Under the pieces are notes generated by a model. It had not been told where the DNA came from. It searched no databases and worked only from the letters and a program-made list of their open reading frames with translations. A stretch of 64,000 nucleotides of DNA. It comes from Scandinavium sp036495715. GTDB taxonomy: Bacteria > Pseudomonadota > Gammaproteobacteria > Enterobacterales > Enterobacteriaceae. This document shows positions 42,637-51,392 of this stretch, one piece after another (position 1 is the first letter of the stretch; every line of letters starts with the position of its first letter). The translations under genes and the position numbers were made by a program. The stretch is taken from assembly GCA_036495715.1 (NCBI GenBank), contig DASXML010000060.1, positions 21,731 to 85,730 on the forward strand, in the 5' to 3' direction.

Positions 42637-43731
42637 TTAAATTGGACGTGTGGAGCTTTTACGACGCATTCTTCTTTTCACTCGCTTAATAAAGCGGGCT
42701 ACTTTCCAGGCACGTTTAATACAATAGCCATACATAAAGAAAGCAACCAGGAACAGGAGCAACATTCCCCATTCAGGCACGACATGCGTATATTCCCCGA
42801 GCACCCCAATACCTGCCAACAATGCGGCAGCCAGAGTAATCAGGACAAATGCCTGGCGAGAAGTGAAGCCTGCACGCATGATCAGATGATGAATATGTTG
42901 ACGGTCAGGTGAGAAAGGACTCATTCCTTTGCGTAAGCGACGGTACATAATCGCCACCATATCCATCAGGGGGATCGCAATAATCCACAGCGCCGTCACT
43001 GGACTAATAGGATGAGTTTTCCCTTGGGTGGTTTCCAGCAGGATCCAGATAACGGTAAAACCGATTAATGTGCTCCCTGCATCTCCCATAAAGACTTTAT
43101 AGCGTCGACCGAGGATACCTAAATTGAGCATGATATAAGGCACGATTGCGGCAATCATCGCAAAGCACCACAGGGCAAGGCTTGTCTGCCCATCAAACCA
43201 CAGAATCAGACCCATTGCGGCGAAAGAAACGCACGACAGGCCACCGAGCAGGCCATCAATACCATCTACCATATTGAATGCGTTAATGGCGGCCCATACT
43301 GCAAACAGCGTCAGGAAATAGCCAAAAGGCCCTAATACCAATTCCCAGGATCCAAAGATGTAACCAAGGCTTCGAAGATAGAAGCCCCCTACATACATCA
43401 TGACAATACCAATGACAGCCTGAACTGTGGCGCGAAATTTGACGCTGATATCAAACCTGTCATCCAGCGCACCGACGAACACCAATACTCCCGCACATGT
43501 CAGGTAAAGCACTGCATGAGGTATGTACGCATTAGCGATAGCAAATGTGAAGCAAATCCCCGCATAGACTGAAATGCCACCGACAAGAGGGATTAACCCC
43601 TGATGGCGTTTACGGTAATTAGGCTTATCCACCAGTCCCACTTTTTTCGCGACTTTGCGGGCGAAAAAAAGAAACAAGGTTGTGAACAAGAAAATACTGA
43701 TCAGATCAGTACTGGCGGTCAGTAAATTCAC
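42637..43731 (-). CDS. wecA: UDP-GlcNAc:undecaprenyl-phosphate GlcNAc-1-P transferase WecA
   Basis: WecA starts lipid-linked synthesis of ECA and many O antigens. The 364-residue integral-membrane protein (about 11 helices) has VFVGALDDRFD, NMVDGIDGL and the HIHHLIMRAG motif of the family, with a basic C-terminal tail. It starts with GTG at 43731, as in E. coli. First gene of the wec operon, downstream of the rho terminator. Confidence 0.96.
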   Translation of the reverse strand: MNLLTASTDLISIFLFTTLFLFFARKVAKKVGLVDKPNYRKRHQGLIPLVGGISVYAGICFTFAIANAYIPHAVLYLTCAGVLVFVGALDDRFDISVKFRATVQAVIGIVMMYVGGFYLRSLGYIFGSWELVLGPFGYFLTLFAVWAAINAFNMVDGIDGLLGGLSCVSFAAMGLILWFDGQTSLALWCFAMIAAIVPYIMLNLGILGRRYKVFMGDAGSTLIGFTVIWILLETTQGKTHPISPVTALWIIAIPLMDMVAIMYRRLRKGMSPFSPDRQHIHHLIMRAGFTSRQAFVLITLAAALLAGIGVLGEYTHVVPEWGMLLLFLVAFFMYGYCIKRAWKVARFIKRVKRRMRRKSSTRPI

Positions 43732-43900
43732 AATTGGTGCTCTCTGGAAAAATTATTAACGAAAGTATACTCACGATAGCCGCTCTCCAGAAGAGGAATA
43801 CGACTGAGTTTTAAAGGGTTTGTTTGAATTTTGACCAGAAAGTGATGCACTCAAAAGAAAACCACCCTTTTTAGTCTTTTTAACAACTCAGTTAAGTGTG

Positions 43901-43940
43901 CCCCAAAAACAAAAACGCCACGCGGATGCGTGGCGTTTTT
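43901..43940 (-). terminator. rho terminator
   Basis: AAAAACGCCACGC, GGAT, GCGTGGCGTTTTT: a perfect 13-bp stem with a minus-strand tail TTTTTGTTTTTGG. It separates rho from wecA. Confidence 0.93.
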
Positions 43941-43953
43941 AGCATTGCGAGAC

Positions 43954-45213
43954 TTACGAACGTTTCATCATGTCGAAGAAATCATCGTTAGTTTTGGTCA
44001 TCGCCAGCTTATTAATGAGGAATTCCATTGCATCAATTTCGCCCATCGGGTGAATGATTTTGCGCAGGATCCACATTTTTTGCAGCTCTTCCTGAGTGGT
44101 GAGCAGCTCTTCTTTACGCGTACCGGAACGGTTGTAGTCGATAGCAGGGAACACACGTTTTTCAGCGATTTTACGCGCCAAATGCAGCTCCATATTACCA
44201 GTACCTTTAAATTCTTCGTAGATAACTTCATCCATTTTAGAACCGGTATCAACCAGCGCAGTAGCGATGATAGTCAAGCTACCACCCTCTTCCACGTTAC
44301 GCGCAGCACCGAAGAAGCGTTTCGGGCGATGCAAGGCGTTAGCATCCACACCACCGGTCAACACTTTACCGGAAGCCGGTACGACGGTGTTGTAGGCACG
44401 TGCCAGACGAGTGATGGAGTCGAGAAGGATAATTACGTCCTTCTTATGCTCAACCAGACGTTTCGCCTTCTCGATAACCATTTCCGCAACCTGAACGTGA
44501 CGAGAAGCAGGTTCGTCAAAGGTAGAAGCGATGACTTCACCTTTAACCAGACGCTGCATCTCGGTCACTTCTTCCGGGCGTTCATCAATCAGCAGTACCA
44601 TCAGCACACAATCAGGGTGATTGTACGCGATGCTCTGAGCGATGTTCTGCAGCAGCATGGTTTTACCCGCTTTCGGCGGTGCAACAATCAGACCACGCTG
44701 ACCCCGACCGATTGGCGAAGCCAAATCCAGTACACGAGCCGTTAAGTCTTCGGTTGAGCCATTACCACGTTCCATACGCAGACGAGAATTGGCATGCAGC
44801 GGTGTTAAGTTCTCAAAGAGAATCTTGTTACGCGCATTTTCCGGCTTGTCATAGTTAACTTCGTTAACTTTTAACAGCGCAAAGTAACGCTCACCCTCTT
44901 TAGGAGGACGAATCTTACCGGAAATGGTATCACCTGTGCGAAGGTTGAAACGGCGGATTTGGCTGGGGGAAACGTAGATGTCATCAGGGCCGGCGAGGTA
45001 GGAGCTGTCTGCGGAACGGAGGAAACCAAATCCATCCTGCAGAATCTCCAGCACACCGTCGCCAAAGATATCTTCGCCACTCTTCGCGTGCTGCTTCAGG
45101 ATGGCAAATATGATGTCCTGTTTGCGCATACGGGCCAGGTTTTCCAGCCCCATATTTTCGCCGAGAGTAATCAGCTCAGAAACCGGCGTATTCTTTAATT
45201 CGGTAAGATTCAT
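43954..45213 (-). CDS. rho: Transcription termination factor Rho
   Basis: Rho is the hexameric RNA-dependent ATPase that ends transcription at rut sites. From ATG 45213 (MNLTELKNTPVSELI) it has 419 residues as in E. coli. An N-terminal helical and cold-shock RNA-binding domain (DGFGFLRS, SQIRRFNLRTGD) precedes the RecA-like domain with P-loop PPKAGKT (about 180-186) and the Q- and R-loops. E. coli rho is autoregulated by termination in its leader; the leader ORF rhoL is damaged here. Confidence 0.98.
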   Translation of the reverse strand: MNLTELKNTPVSELITLGENMGLENLARMRKQDIIFAILKQHAKSGEDIFGDGVLEILQDGFGFLRSADSSYLAGPDDIYVSPSQIRRFNLRTGDTISGKIRPPKEGERYFALLKVNEVNYDKPENARNKILFENLTPLHANSRLRMERGNGSTEDLTARVLDLASPIGRGQRGLIVAPPKAGKTMLLQNIAQSIAYNHPDCVLMVLLIDERPEEVTEMQRLVKGEVIASTFDEPASRHVQVAEMVIEKAKRLVEHKKDVIILLDSITRLARAYNTVVPASGKVLTGGVDANALHRPKRFFGAARNVEEGGSLTIIATALVDTGSKMDEVIYEEFKGTGNMELHLARKIAEKRVFPAIDYNRSGTRKEELLTTQEELQKMWILRKIIHPMGEIDAMEFLINKLAMTKTNDDFFDMMKRS

Positions 45214-45546
45214 AGTGGTGTGAGGGGTAAATCTCGAACGTATGTGTGAATGGTATGGCAGGGTCATCCGTGCCTGTTTACGGCCATCAACTAATGTCTG
45301 TACGCTGCCTGGTCAAAGGAAAGGACGCAGAACTGAAACGACGAGACGGAAAAAGTGACGAGCCTGGAATCTATCAACTTCACGCGTAATAAAGAGGTGG
45401 TACGGGAAGTATTGGCTAAATCAGATTCAAACTACATAAGGTATGTTTAAAACGAAGTCAACGTTAACTTAGCACGACTCAGAGCGGGCGTCCAGCGGTC
45501 CCGACATTTTCGGAACAGTGAACGCCGCATCAACACCAATACTGGA
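45214..45546 (-). other. rho leader and trxA-rho gap
   Basis: A 333-bp gap. It contains a candidate rho promoter at 45434-45461 (TTGACT, 16 bp, TTATGT), the rhoL-like remnant, and pyrimidine-rich leader RNA suited to Rho binding. I find no clear intrinsic terminator after trxA. Confidence 0.45.
45287..45370 (-). pseudogene. rhoL: rhoL leader-peptide remnant
   Basis: The minus strand encodes IPGSSLFPSRRFSSASFPL then TRQRTDIS and a stop, matching the 33-residue E. coli RhoL from its sixth residue. Codons where RhoL should begin are TGA (45374-45376) and TAG (45371-45373), and no ATG or GTG lies downstream in frame. The peptide cannot be made from its usual start. Leader RNA may still matter. 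The comparison is from memory of E. coli RhoL. Confidence 0.65.
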
Positions 45547-45876
45547 TCAGGCGAGGTTTGCTTCGAGGAATTCTTTCAGCTGGCTTTTAGACAGTGCGCC
45601 CACTTTGGTCGCGGCGACTTCACCGTTTTTGAACAGCAGCAGCGTTGGGATACCACGGATGCCGTATTTCGGCGCCGTACCCGGGTTTGCATCGATGTTC
45701 AGTTTTGCGACGGTCAGCTTACCTTCGAACTCTTCAGCGATTTCATCCAGAATCGGGGCAATCATTTTGCACGGTCCACACCACTCTGCCCAGAAATCAA
45801 CGAGGGTCAGCCCGTCAGCTTTGAGTACGTCCGTGTCAAAACTATCGTCAGTCAGGTGAATAATTTTATCGCTCAT
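45547..45876 (-). CDS. trxA: Thioredoxin 1
   Basis: TrxA is the main cytoplasmic protein-disulfide reductant and a processivity factor for phage T7. From ATG 45876 (MSDKIIHLTDDSF) it has 109 residues. The active site is W-C33-G-P-C36-K, with cis-Pro in GIRGIPTLLLF. Upstream of rho in the same direction, divergent from rhlB. Confidence 0.98.
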   Translation of the reverse strand: MSDKIIHLTDDSFDTDVLKADGLTLVDFWAEWCGPCKMIAPILDEIAEEFEGKLTVAKLNIDANPGTAPKYGIRGIPTLLLFKNGEVAATKVGALSKSQLKEFLEANLA

Positions 45877-46028
45877 ATATAACTCCACAGGAATAAGCCT
45901 GGTGTGTTGGTGTAGCATTAATCAACTATCAACGTCGTACTGATGTTGCTTTAGCCAACTAAAAGGTTGACGTTATTTCACCGGATACGCTTTCTTAATG
46001 CAATAGTAAGCTGATATTCTACCACACT

Positions 46029-47300
46029 ATGAGCAAAACACATTTAACAGAACAGAAGTTTTCCGACTTCGCCCTGCACCCTCAGGTGATAGAAGCCCTT
46101 GAAACAAAAGGGTTTCATCATTGTACGCCCATTCAGGCACTCGCACTCCCGCTGACGCTGGCGGGTCGTGATGTTGCAGGGCAGGCGCAAACCGGAACCG
46201 GCAAAACGATGGCGTTCCTGACGTCAACGTTCCATTATCTTCTCTCTCACCCTGCCGCGGAGAATCGCCAGGTTAACCAACCGCGTGCGCTGATCATGGC
46301 TCCAACGCGTGAACTGGCTGTTCAAATCCATGCTGATGCAGAACCGCTGGCAAGTTCCACCGGCCTGAAGCTGGGTCTCGCCTATGGCGGCGACGGTTAC
46401 GACAAACAGTTGAAGGTCCTGGAAAGCGGCGTCGATATTCTGATCGGCACCACGGGCCGCCTCATTGATTATGCTAAACAGAACCACATTAACCTGGGCG
46501 CGATTCAGGTCGTGGTGCTGGACGAAGCCGATCGTATGTACGATCTGGGCTTTATTAAAGATATCCGTTGGCTATTCCGCCGCATGCCGGCAACGAATCA
46601 ACGTCTGAACATGCTGTTCTCCGCCACGCTGTCGTACCGCGTGCGTGAACTGGCGTTCGAGCAAATGAATAATGCCGAGTATGTGGAAGTAGAGCCGGAG
46701 CAGAAAACCGGGCACCGCATTCAGGAAGAACTCTTCTATCCGTCAAACGACGAAAAAATGCGTCTGCTGCAGACGTTAATTGAAGAAGAGTGGCCAGACC
46801 GCGCCATCATTTTTGCCAACACTAAGCATCGCTGCGAAGACATTTGGGGCCATCTGGCTGCCGACGGTCATCGTGTCGGCCTGCTGACGGGCGACGTAGC
46901 ACAGAAAAAACGCCTGCGTATTCTTGAAGAATTTACCCGTGGCGATCTTGATATTCTGGTTGCAACTGATGTTGCCGCGCGTGGCCTGCACATCCCAGCC
47001 GTGACGCACGTCTTTAACTATGACCTGCCGGATGATTGTGAAGACTACGTACACCGTATCGGTCGTACCGGTCGTGCTGGCGCCAGCGGTCACTCTATCA
47101 GCCTCGCCTGTGAAGAGTACGCCCTGAATCTGCCGGCGATCGAAACCTATATTGGCCATTCGATTCCGCAGAGCAAGTACAACACCGATGCACTGATGAA
47201 CGATTTGCCGAAGGCATTGCGCCTGACGCGTCCGCGTCCTGGCAACGGCCCACGCCGTTCTGGTGGCGGTGCACCACGTAATCGTCGACGTTCAGGTTAA
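46029..47300 (+). CDS. rhlB: DEAD-box RNA helicase RhlB
   Basis: RhlB is the helicase of the RNase E degradosome. The 423-residue protein (E. coli 421) has the Q motif, AQTGTGKT (53-60), VLDEADRMYD, SATLS, and HRIGRTGRAG, then a basic Arg/Gly/Pro tail. No strong ribosome site is visible before ATG 46029. Confidence 0.97.
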   Translation: MSKTHLTEQKFSDFALHPQVIEALETKGFHHCTPIQALALPLTLAGRDVAGQAQTGTGKTMAFLTSTFHYLLSHPAAENRQVNQPRALIMAPTRELAVQIHADAEPLASSTGLKLGLAYGGDGYDKQLKVLESGVDILIGTTGRLIDYAKQNHINLGAIQVVVLDEADRMYDLGFIKDIRWLFRRMPATNQRLNMLFSATLSYRVRELAFEQMNNAEYVEVEPEQKTGHRIQEELFYPSNDEKMRLLQTLIEEEWPDRAIIFANTKHRCEDIWGHLAADGHRVGLLTGDVAQKKRLRILEEFTRGDLDILVATDVAARGLHIPAVTHVFNYDLPDDCEDYVHRIGRTGRAGASGHSISLACEEYALNLPAIETYIGHSIPQSKYNTDALMNDLPKALRLTRPRPGNGPRRSGGGAPRNRRRSG

Positions 47301-47307
47301 AAGCCTT

Positions 47308-48795
47308 ATGCTCAGCGCCGCCTCTTCGCTTTATGCAGCTATCGATCTCGGTTCCAATAGTTTTCATATGCTGGTTGTGCGCGAAGTGGCGGGGAGCATT
47401 CAAACCCTGACGCGCATTAAGCGCAAAGTCAGGCTGGCCGCCGGGTTAGGCAGTGACAATACGCTGTCGCCTGAGGCCATGGAACGGGGCTGGCAGTGTC
47501 TGCGTTTGTTCGCTGAACGTTTACAGGACATCCCACACGCTCAAATCCGTGTCGTGGCGACCGCCACGCTGCGTCTGGCCGTCAATGCCGATGCCTTTCT
47601 TACCAAAGCGCAGGACATTCTCGGCTGTCCGGTGCAGGTCATCAGCGGTGAAGAAGAAGCGCGCCTGATTTATCAGGGCGTGGCGCATACCACCGGAGGC
47701 GACGATCGCCGTCTGGTGGTCGATATCGGTGGAGCCAGTACTGAACTGGTCACCGGAACCGGTGCCCAAACCACCTCACTGTTCAGCCTTTCAATGGGCT
47801 GCGTCACCTGGCTCGAACGCTACTTTACTGACAGAAATCTCGAACACGCCCATTTTGATGCTGCCGAACAGGCTGCACGTGATGTGCTGCGCCCGATTAC
47901 TGACGAATTGCGCCGCCACGGCTGGAAAGTCTGTGTTGGCGCATCCGGCACCGTTCAGGCGTTGCAGGAAATCATGATGGCGCAGGGCATGGACGAACGC
48001 ATTACGCTCGCCAAGCTGCAGCAGCTCAAACAACGTGCGATTCAATGTGGTCGTCTGGAAGAACTCGAGATTGAAGGCCTGACGCTCGAACGCGCGCTGG
48101 TTTTCCCCAGTGGACTTGCCATTTTACTGGCGATTTTCAGCGAACTGGATATTCATTGCATGACGCTGGCAGGTGGCGCACTGCGTGAAGGCCTGGTGTA
48201 CGGCATGCTGCATCTGGCCGTCGATCAGGACATTCGCAACCGCACGCTGCGCAATATCCAGCGTCGTTTTATGGTTGATACCGAACAGGCGCAACGTGTC
48301 GCACAGTTGGCTTCTCATCTTGTCGATCAGTGTGAAAAAAGTTGGGAAATTGAGCCATTGAGCCGCGATTTGTTGCTAAGCGCCTGCCATCTGCATGAAA
48401 TCGGCCTGAGTGTCGATTTCAAACAGGCACCACAGCACGCCGCCTACCTGGTGAAAAACCTCGATTTGCCGGGCTTTACGCCAGCGCAGAAAAAACTGCT
48501 CGCCACGCTGGTGTTCAATCAAACCAACCCGGTCGATTTGCCGTCGCTTCATCAGCAGAATGCTGTGCCGCCGCGCGTCGCCGACAGACTGTGCCGTCTG
48601 CTACGTCTGGCCATTCTGTTCGCAGGGCGTCGCCGTGACGATTTGCTGCCAGAAATTATGCTGAGCGTGGAGGGAGAAACATTGACCCTGAAACTGCCGT
48701 CAGGCTGGCTGGAAAACCATCCGCTCGGAGCGGAGCTGGTGTTGCAGGAAAGCCAGTGGCAGAGCTATGTCCACTGGCCTTTGATCGTCGAATAA
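47308..48795 (+). CDS. gppA: Guanosine pentaphosphate phosphohydrolase GppA
   Basis: GppA converts pppGpp to ppGpp and hydrolyses polyphosphate. From ATG 47308 (MLSAASSLYAAIDLGSNSFH) it has 495 residues (E. coli 494). The actin-like phosphate loop AIDLGSNSFHM and IGGASTELV are present, followed by a C-terminal HD-like domain. The start lies 7 bp after the rhlB stop; an in-frame upstream start would overlap rhlB. Confidence 0.95.
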   Translation: MLSAASSLYAAIDLGSNSFHMLVVREVAGSIQTLTRIKRKVRLAAGLGSDNTLSPEAMERGWQCLRLFAERLQDIPHAQIRVVATATLRLAVNADAFLTKAQDILGCPVQVISGEEEARLIYQGVAHTTGGDDRRLVVDIGGASTELVTGTGAQTTSLFSLSMGCVTWLERYFTDRNLEHAHFDAAEQAARDVLRPITDELRRHGWKVCVGASGTVQALQEIMMAQGMDERITLAKLQQLKQRAIQCGRLEELEIEGLTLERALVFPSGLAILLAIFSELDIHCMTLAGGALREGLVYGMLHLAVDQDIRNRTLRNIQRRFMVDTEQAQRVAQLASHLVDQCEKSWEIEPLSRDLLLSACHLHEIGLSVDFKQAPQHAAYLVKNLDLPGFTPAQKKLLATLVFNQTNPVDLPSLHQQNAVPPRVADRLCRLLRLAILFAGRRRDDLLPEIMLSVEGETLTLKLPSGWLENHPLGAELVLQESQWQSYVHWPLIVE

Positions 48796-48830
48796 TTCGG
48801 TTTAGTGGCGCAATCTATCCCGCGCCAAAC

Positions 48831-50855
48831 TCACGGCTTCTCTTTGGCCTTCGCCAACATCGCTTTGATATTCGCCACGTTAGCTTGCCCTTTGTGCATC
48901 CGCTCTTCCGGTGACACCACTTTGCGTTCCTGCTCCCAGAGAATATCGTCCTGCGGTAATTCGAGCAGAAAACGGCTCGGCTCGGGACGCACCAGTTCGC
49001 CATACTGACGGCGCTCTTTGCACAGAGTAAACGTCAGCTCTTTTTGTGCGCGCGTGATACCCACATACGCCAGGCGACGCTCTTCATCCACGTTATCTTC
49101 ATCGATGCTGCTTTGGTGTGGCAACAACCCCTCTTCCATACCGACCAGATAGACGTACGGAAACTCCAGCCCTTTTGAGGCGTGCAGCGTCATCAGCTGC
49201 ACCTGATCCAGATCTTCGTCACTTTCACCGCGTTCCATCATGTCGCGCAGCGTGAAGCGGGTGACGACCTGCGTCAGCGTCATCGGCTCTTCCAGATCCG
49301 AGCCTTCCAGCATTTCGGTCATCCAGCCAAACAGCGTATTGACGTTTTTCATCCGCATTTCGGCGGCTTTCGGGCTTGGCGAGGTTTCAAACAGCCACGA
49401 CTCGTAATCAATGCCGTGGATCAGATCGCGCACCGCCGCAACGGGCTCGCGTTCTGCCAGACGCTGCACTTCACCCAACCAATGCGTAAAGCGGGTCAGC
49501 GATTCATAGCCGCGACCGGTCAGGGTTTGCGTCAGTCCCATATCAAAACTGGCGGCAAACATACTTTTATTACGCGTCGTTGCCCACTCGCCCAGTTTCT
49601 GTAACGTCGCCGGGCCGATTTCGCGCTTTGGCGTATTAACGATTCGCAGGAAGGCGCTGTCGTCATCCGGATTGGTCAGCACGCGCAGATAGGCGAGCAA
49701 ATCTTTGATTTCAGGGCGTGAGAAAAACGACGTGCCGCCGGATATGCGGTACGGAATACGGTTTTGCATCAGCAACTTTTCAAAAACGCGCGACTGATGG
49801 TTACCGCGATAGAGGATTGCGTAATCTTTATAAGCCGTTTTATTGATAAAGTGATGAGCGATTAACTCACCGGCCACACGCTCTGCTTCGTGCTCTTCGT
49901 TGTTGGCGCTCACCACTTTGAGTTCCGTGCCATAGCCCAGTTCGGAAAACAGCTTCTTCTCAAAAACGTGCGGGTTATTGGCAATCAGAATGTTAGCCGC
50001 TTTCAGAATACGCCCGGAAGAGCGGTAGTTTTGCTCCAGTTTAACCACCTGCAACGCCGGGAAATCCTGGCTCAACAGCACCAGGTTTTGCGGACGCGCG
50101 CCGCGCCAGGAGTAGATCGACTGATCGTCATCGCCCACCACGGTAAAGCGTGCGCGATTGCCCACCAGCAGTTTCACCAACTCATATTGGCTGGTGTTGG
50201 TATCCTGATATTCATCCACCAGCAGGTAACGAATCTTGTTCTGCCAGCGTTCACGTACTTCTTCATTACGCTGCAACAGCAGCGTCGGCAGCAGGATCAG
50301 ATCGTCAAAATCCAGCACGTTACAGGCTTTCATGTGCGCATCGTACAGCCCATAACAGTGGGCAAAAATACGATCGCGCTCGCCTTGCGCATGGGCAGCC
50401 GCCTGCGGCGGTGTCATCAGATCGTTTTTCCAGTTGGAGATCGTCGAGATCAGCTGCTGAAGCACCACTTTATCGTCGTCGATCAGCCCTTCCGTCAGCT
50501 CTTTCAGTAGACCAACCTGATCGGTATCGTCGAACAGCGAGAAATTCGATTTCATTCCCAACGCGGCAAACTCACGTTTAATGACTTCCAGACCCAGAGT
50601 GTGGAATGTGGAAATCATCAACCCGCGCGCTTCTTTGCGGCCCATCGTTTGCGCGACGCGCTCTTTCATTTCACGCGCGGCTTTATTGGTAAACGTCACG
50701 GCGGCGATATGTTTCGCCTGATAGCCACACTGGTGGATCAGGTGCGCGATTTTATTGGTGATCACGCGCGTCTTGCCGGATCCCGCCCCCGCCAGCACCA
50801 GGCAGGGTCCGGTGACGAATTCGACGGCTTGTTGTTGTCCGGGGTTTAAACGCAT
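48831..50855 (-). CDS. rep: ATP-dependent DNA helicase Rep
   Basis: Rep is the 3'-5' accessory replicative helicase that clears protein blocks with DnaB. From ATG 50855 (MRLNPGQQQAVEFV) it has 674 residues (E. coli 673). GAGSGKT lies at 23-29, with DEYQDTN, GDDDQSIYSWRGA and MTLHASKGLEFPYV. The lysine-rich C-terminus KAMLAKAKEKP is the DnaB-contacting tail. Paralogue of uvrD at 15625. Confidence 0.97.
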   Translation of the reverse strand: MRLNPGQQQAVEFVTGPCLVLAGAGSGKTRVITNKIAHLIHQCGYQAKHIAAVTFTNKAAREMKERVAQTMGRKEARGLMISTFHTLGLEVIKREFAALGMKSNFSLFDDTDQVGLLKELTEGLIDDDKVVLQQLISTISNWKNDLMTPPQAAAHAQGERDRIFAHCYGLYDAHMKACNVLDFDDLILLPTLLLQRNEEVRERWQNKIRYLLVDEYQDTNTSQYELVKLLVGNRARFTVVGDDDQSIYSWRGARPQNLVLLSQDFPALQVVKLEQNYRSSGRILKAANILIANNPHVFEKKLFSELGYGTELKVVSANNEEHEAERVAGELIAHHFINKTAYKDYAILYRGNHQSRVFEKLLMQNRIPYRISGGTSFFSRPEIKDLLAYLRVLTNPDDDSAFLRIVNTPKREIGPATLQKLGEWATTRNKSMFAASFDMGLTQTLTGRGYESLTRFTHWLGEVQRLAEREPVAAVRDLIHGIDYESWLFETSPSPKAAEMRMKNVNTLFGWMTEMLEGSDLEEPMTLTQVVTRFTLRDMMERGESDEDLDQVQLMTLHASKGLEFPYVYLVGMEEGLLPHQSSIDEDNVDEERRLAYVGITRAQKELTFTLCKERRQYGELVRPEPSRFLLELPQDDILWEQERKVVSPEERMHKGQANVANIKAMLAKAKEKP

Positions 50856-50939
50856 TAGAGTCACTCAATGAAAAACGGGAGGGCGGAAATAGAGCGTGGT
50901 AGTATAGCGAGCCTGAACCATACCACTCAAGGCACGATC

Positions 50940-51221
50940 ATGGCAAAAACAGCAGCAGCACTGCATATCCTTGTAAAGGAAGAGAAACTGGCTCTGGACC
51001 TTTTAGAGCAGCTCAAAAACGGCGGCGATTTCGAGAAGCTGGCAAAGAAACACTCCACCTGCCCGTCAGGCAGAAAAGGCGGCCATTTAGGTGAATTCAA
51101 ACAGGGCCAGATGGTGCCAGCGTTTGATAAAGTGGTGTTTTCTTGCCCGGTGCTGGAGCCAACTGGCCCACTGCACACCCAGTTCGGTTACCACATCATT
51201 AAAGTGCTGTACCGTAACTAA
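50940..51221 (+). CDS. ppiC: Parvulin peptidyl-prolyl isomerase PpiC
   Basis: A 93-residue single-domain cytoplasmic parvulin (family usual size). ALHILVKEE and GDFEKLAKKHSTCPSG are family signatures, ending FGYHIIKVLYRN. The start is ATG 50940; a longer open frame upstream overlaps the rep promoter. Divergent from rep, convergent with ilvC. Confidence 0.96.
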   Translation: MAKTAAALHILVKEEKLALDLLEQLKNGGDFEKLAKKHSTCPSGRKGGHLGEFKQGQMVPAFDKVVFSCPVLEPTGPLHTQFGYHIIKVLYRN

Positions 51222-51222
51222 T

Positions 51223-51255
51223 AAAAAACGGGTGTATCAATACACCCGTTTTTTT
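51223..51255. terminator. Bidirectional terminator between ppiC and ilvC
   Basis: Six A, CGGGTGTA, TCAA, TACACCCG, seven T. The + strand tail serves ppiC; the A-run gives a U-tract for leftward transcripts from ilvC. Confidence 0.92.
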
Positions 51256-51280
51256 ATTTACGGAGCCTTTCTCCTAAGGA

Positions 51281-51380
51281 TTTCAGCTTGCAGGAAGGCG
51301 GCAAGGTAGTACAGCCCAGGAGCATAGACAACTATGTGACTGGGATGTACTAATGTAGCCAACGCATCTGCGAGTTGAAA
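51281..51380. repeat. Structured ~100-nt intergenic repeat, copy B (ilvC 3' end)
   Basis: Second copy of the element at 2018-2118, 12 bp past the ilvC stop. Stems: outer 51281-51292 with 51369-51380 (two G-U pairs); inner GTACA/TGTAC with CCCAG/CTGGG (51308-51319 with 51340-51350); apical CATAG/CTATG (51323-51327 with 51332-51336). Paired bases differ from copy A but pairing holds. Confidence 0.75.
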
Positions 51381-51392
51381 GACGACGGAGAA

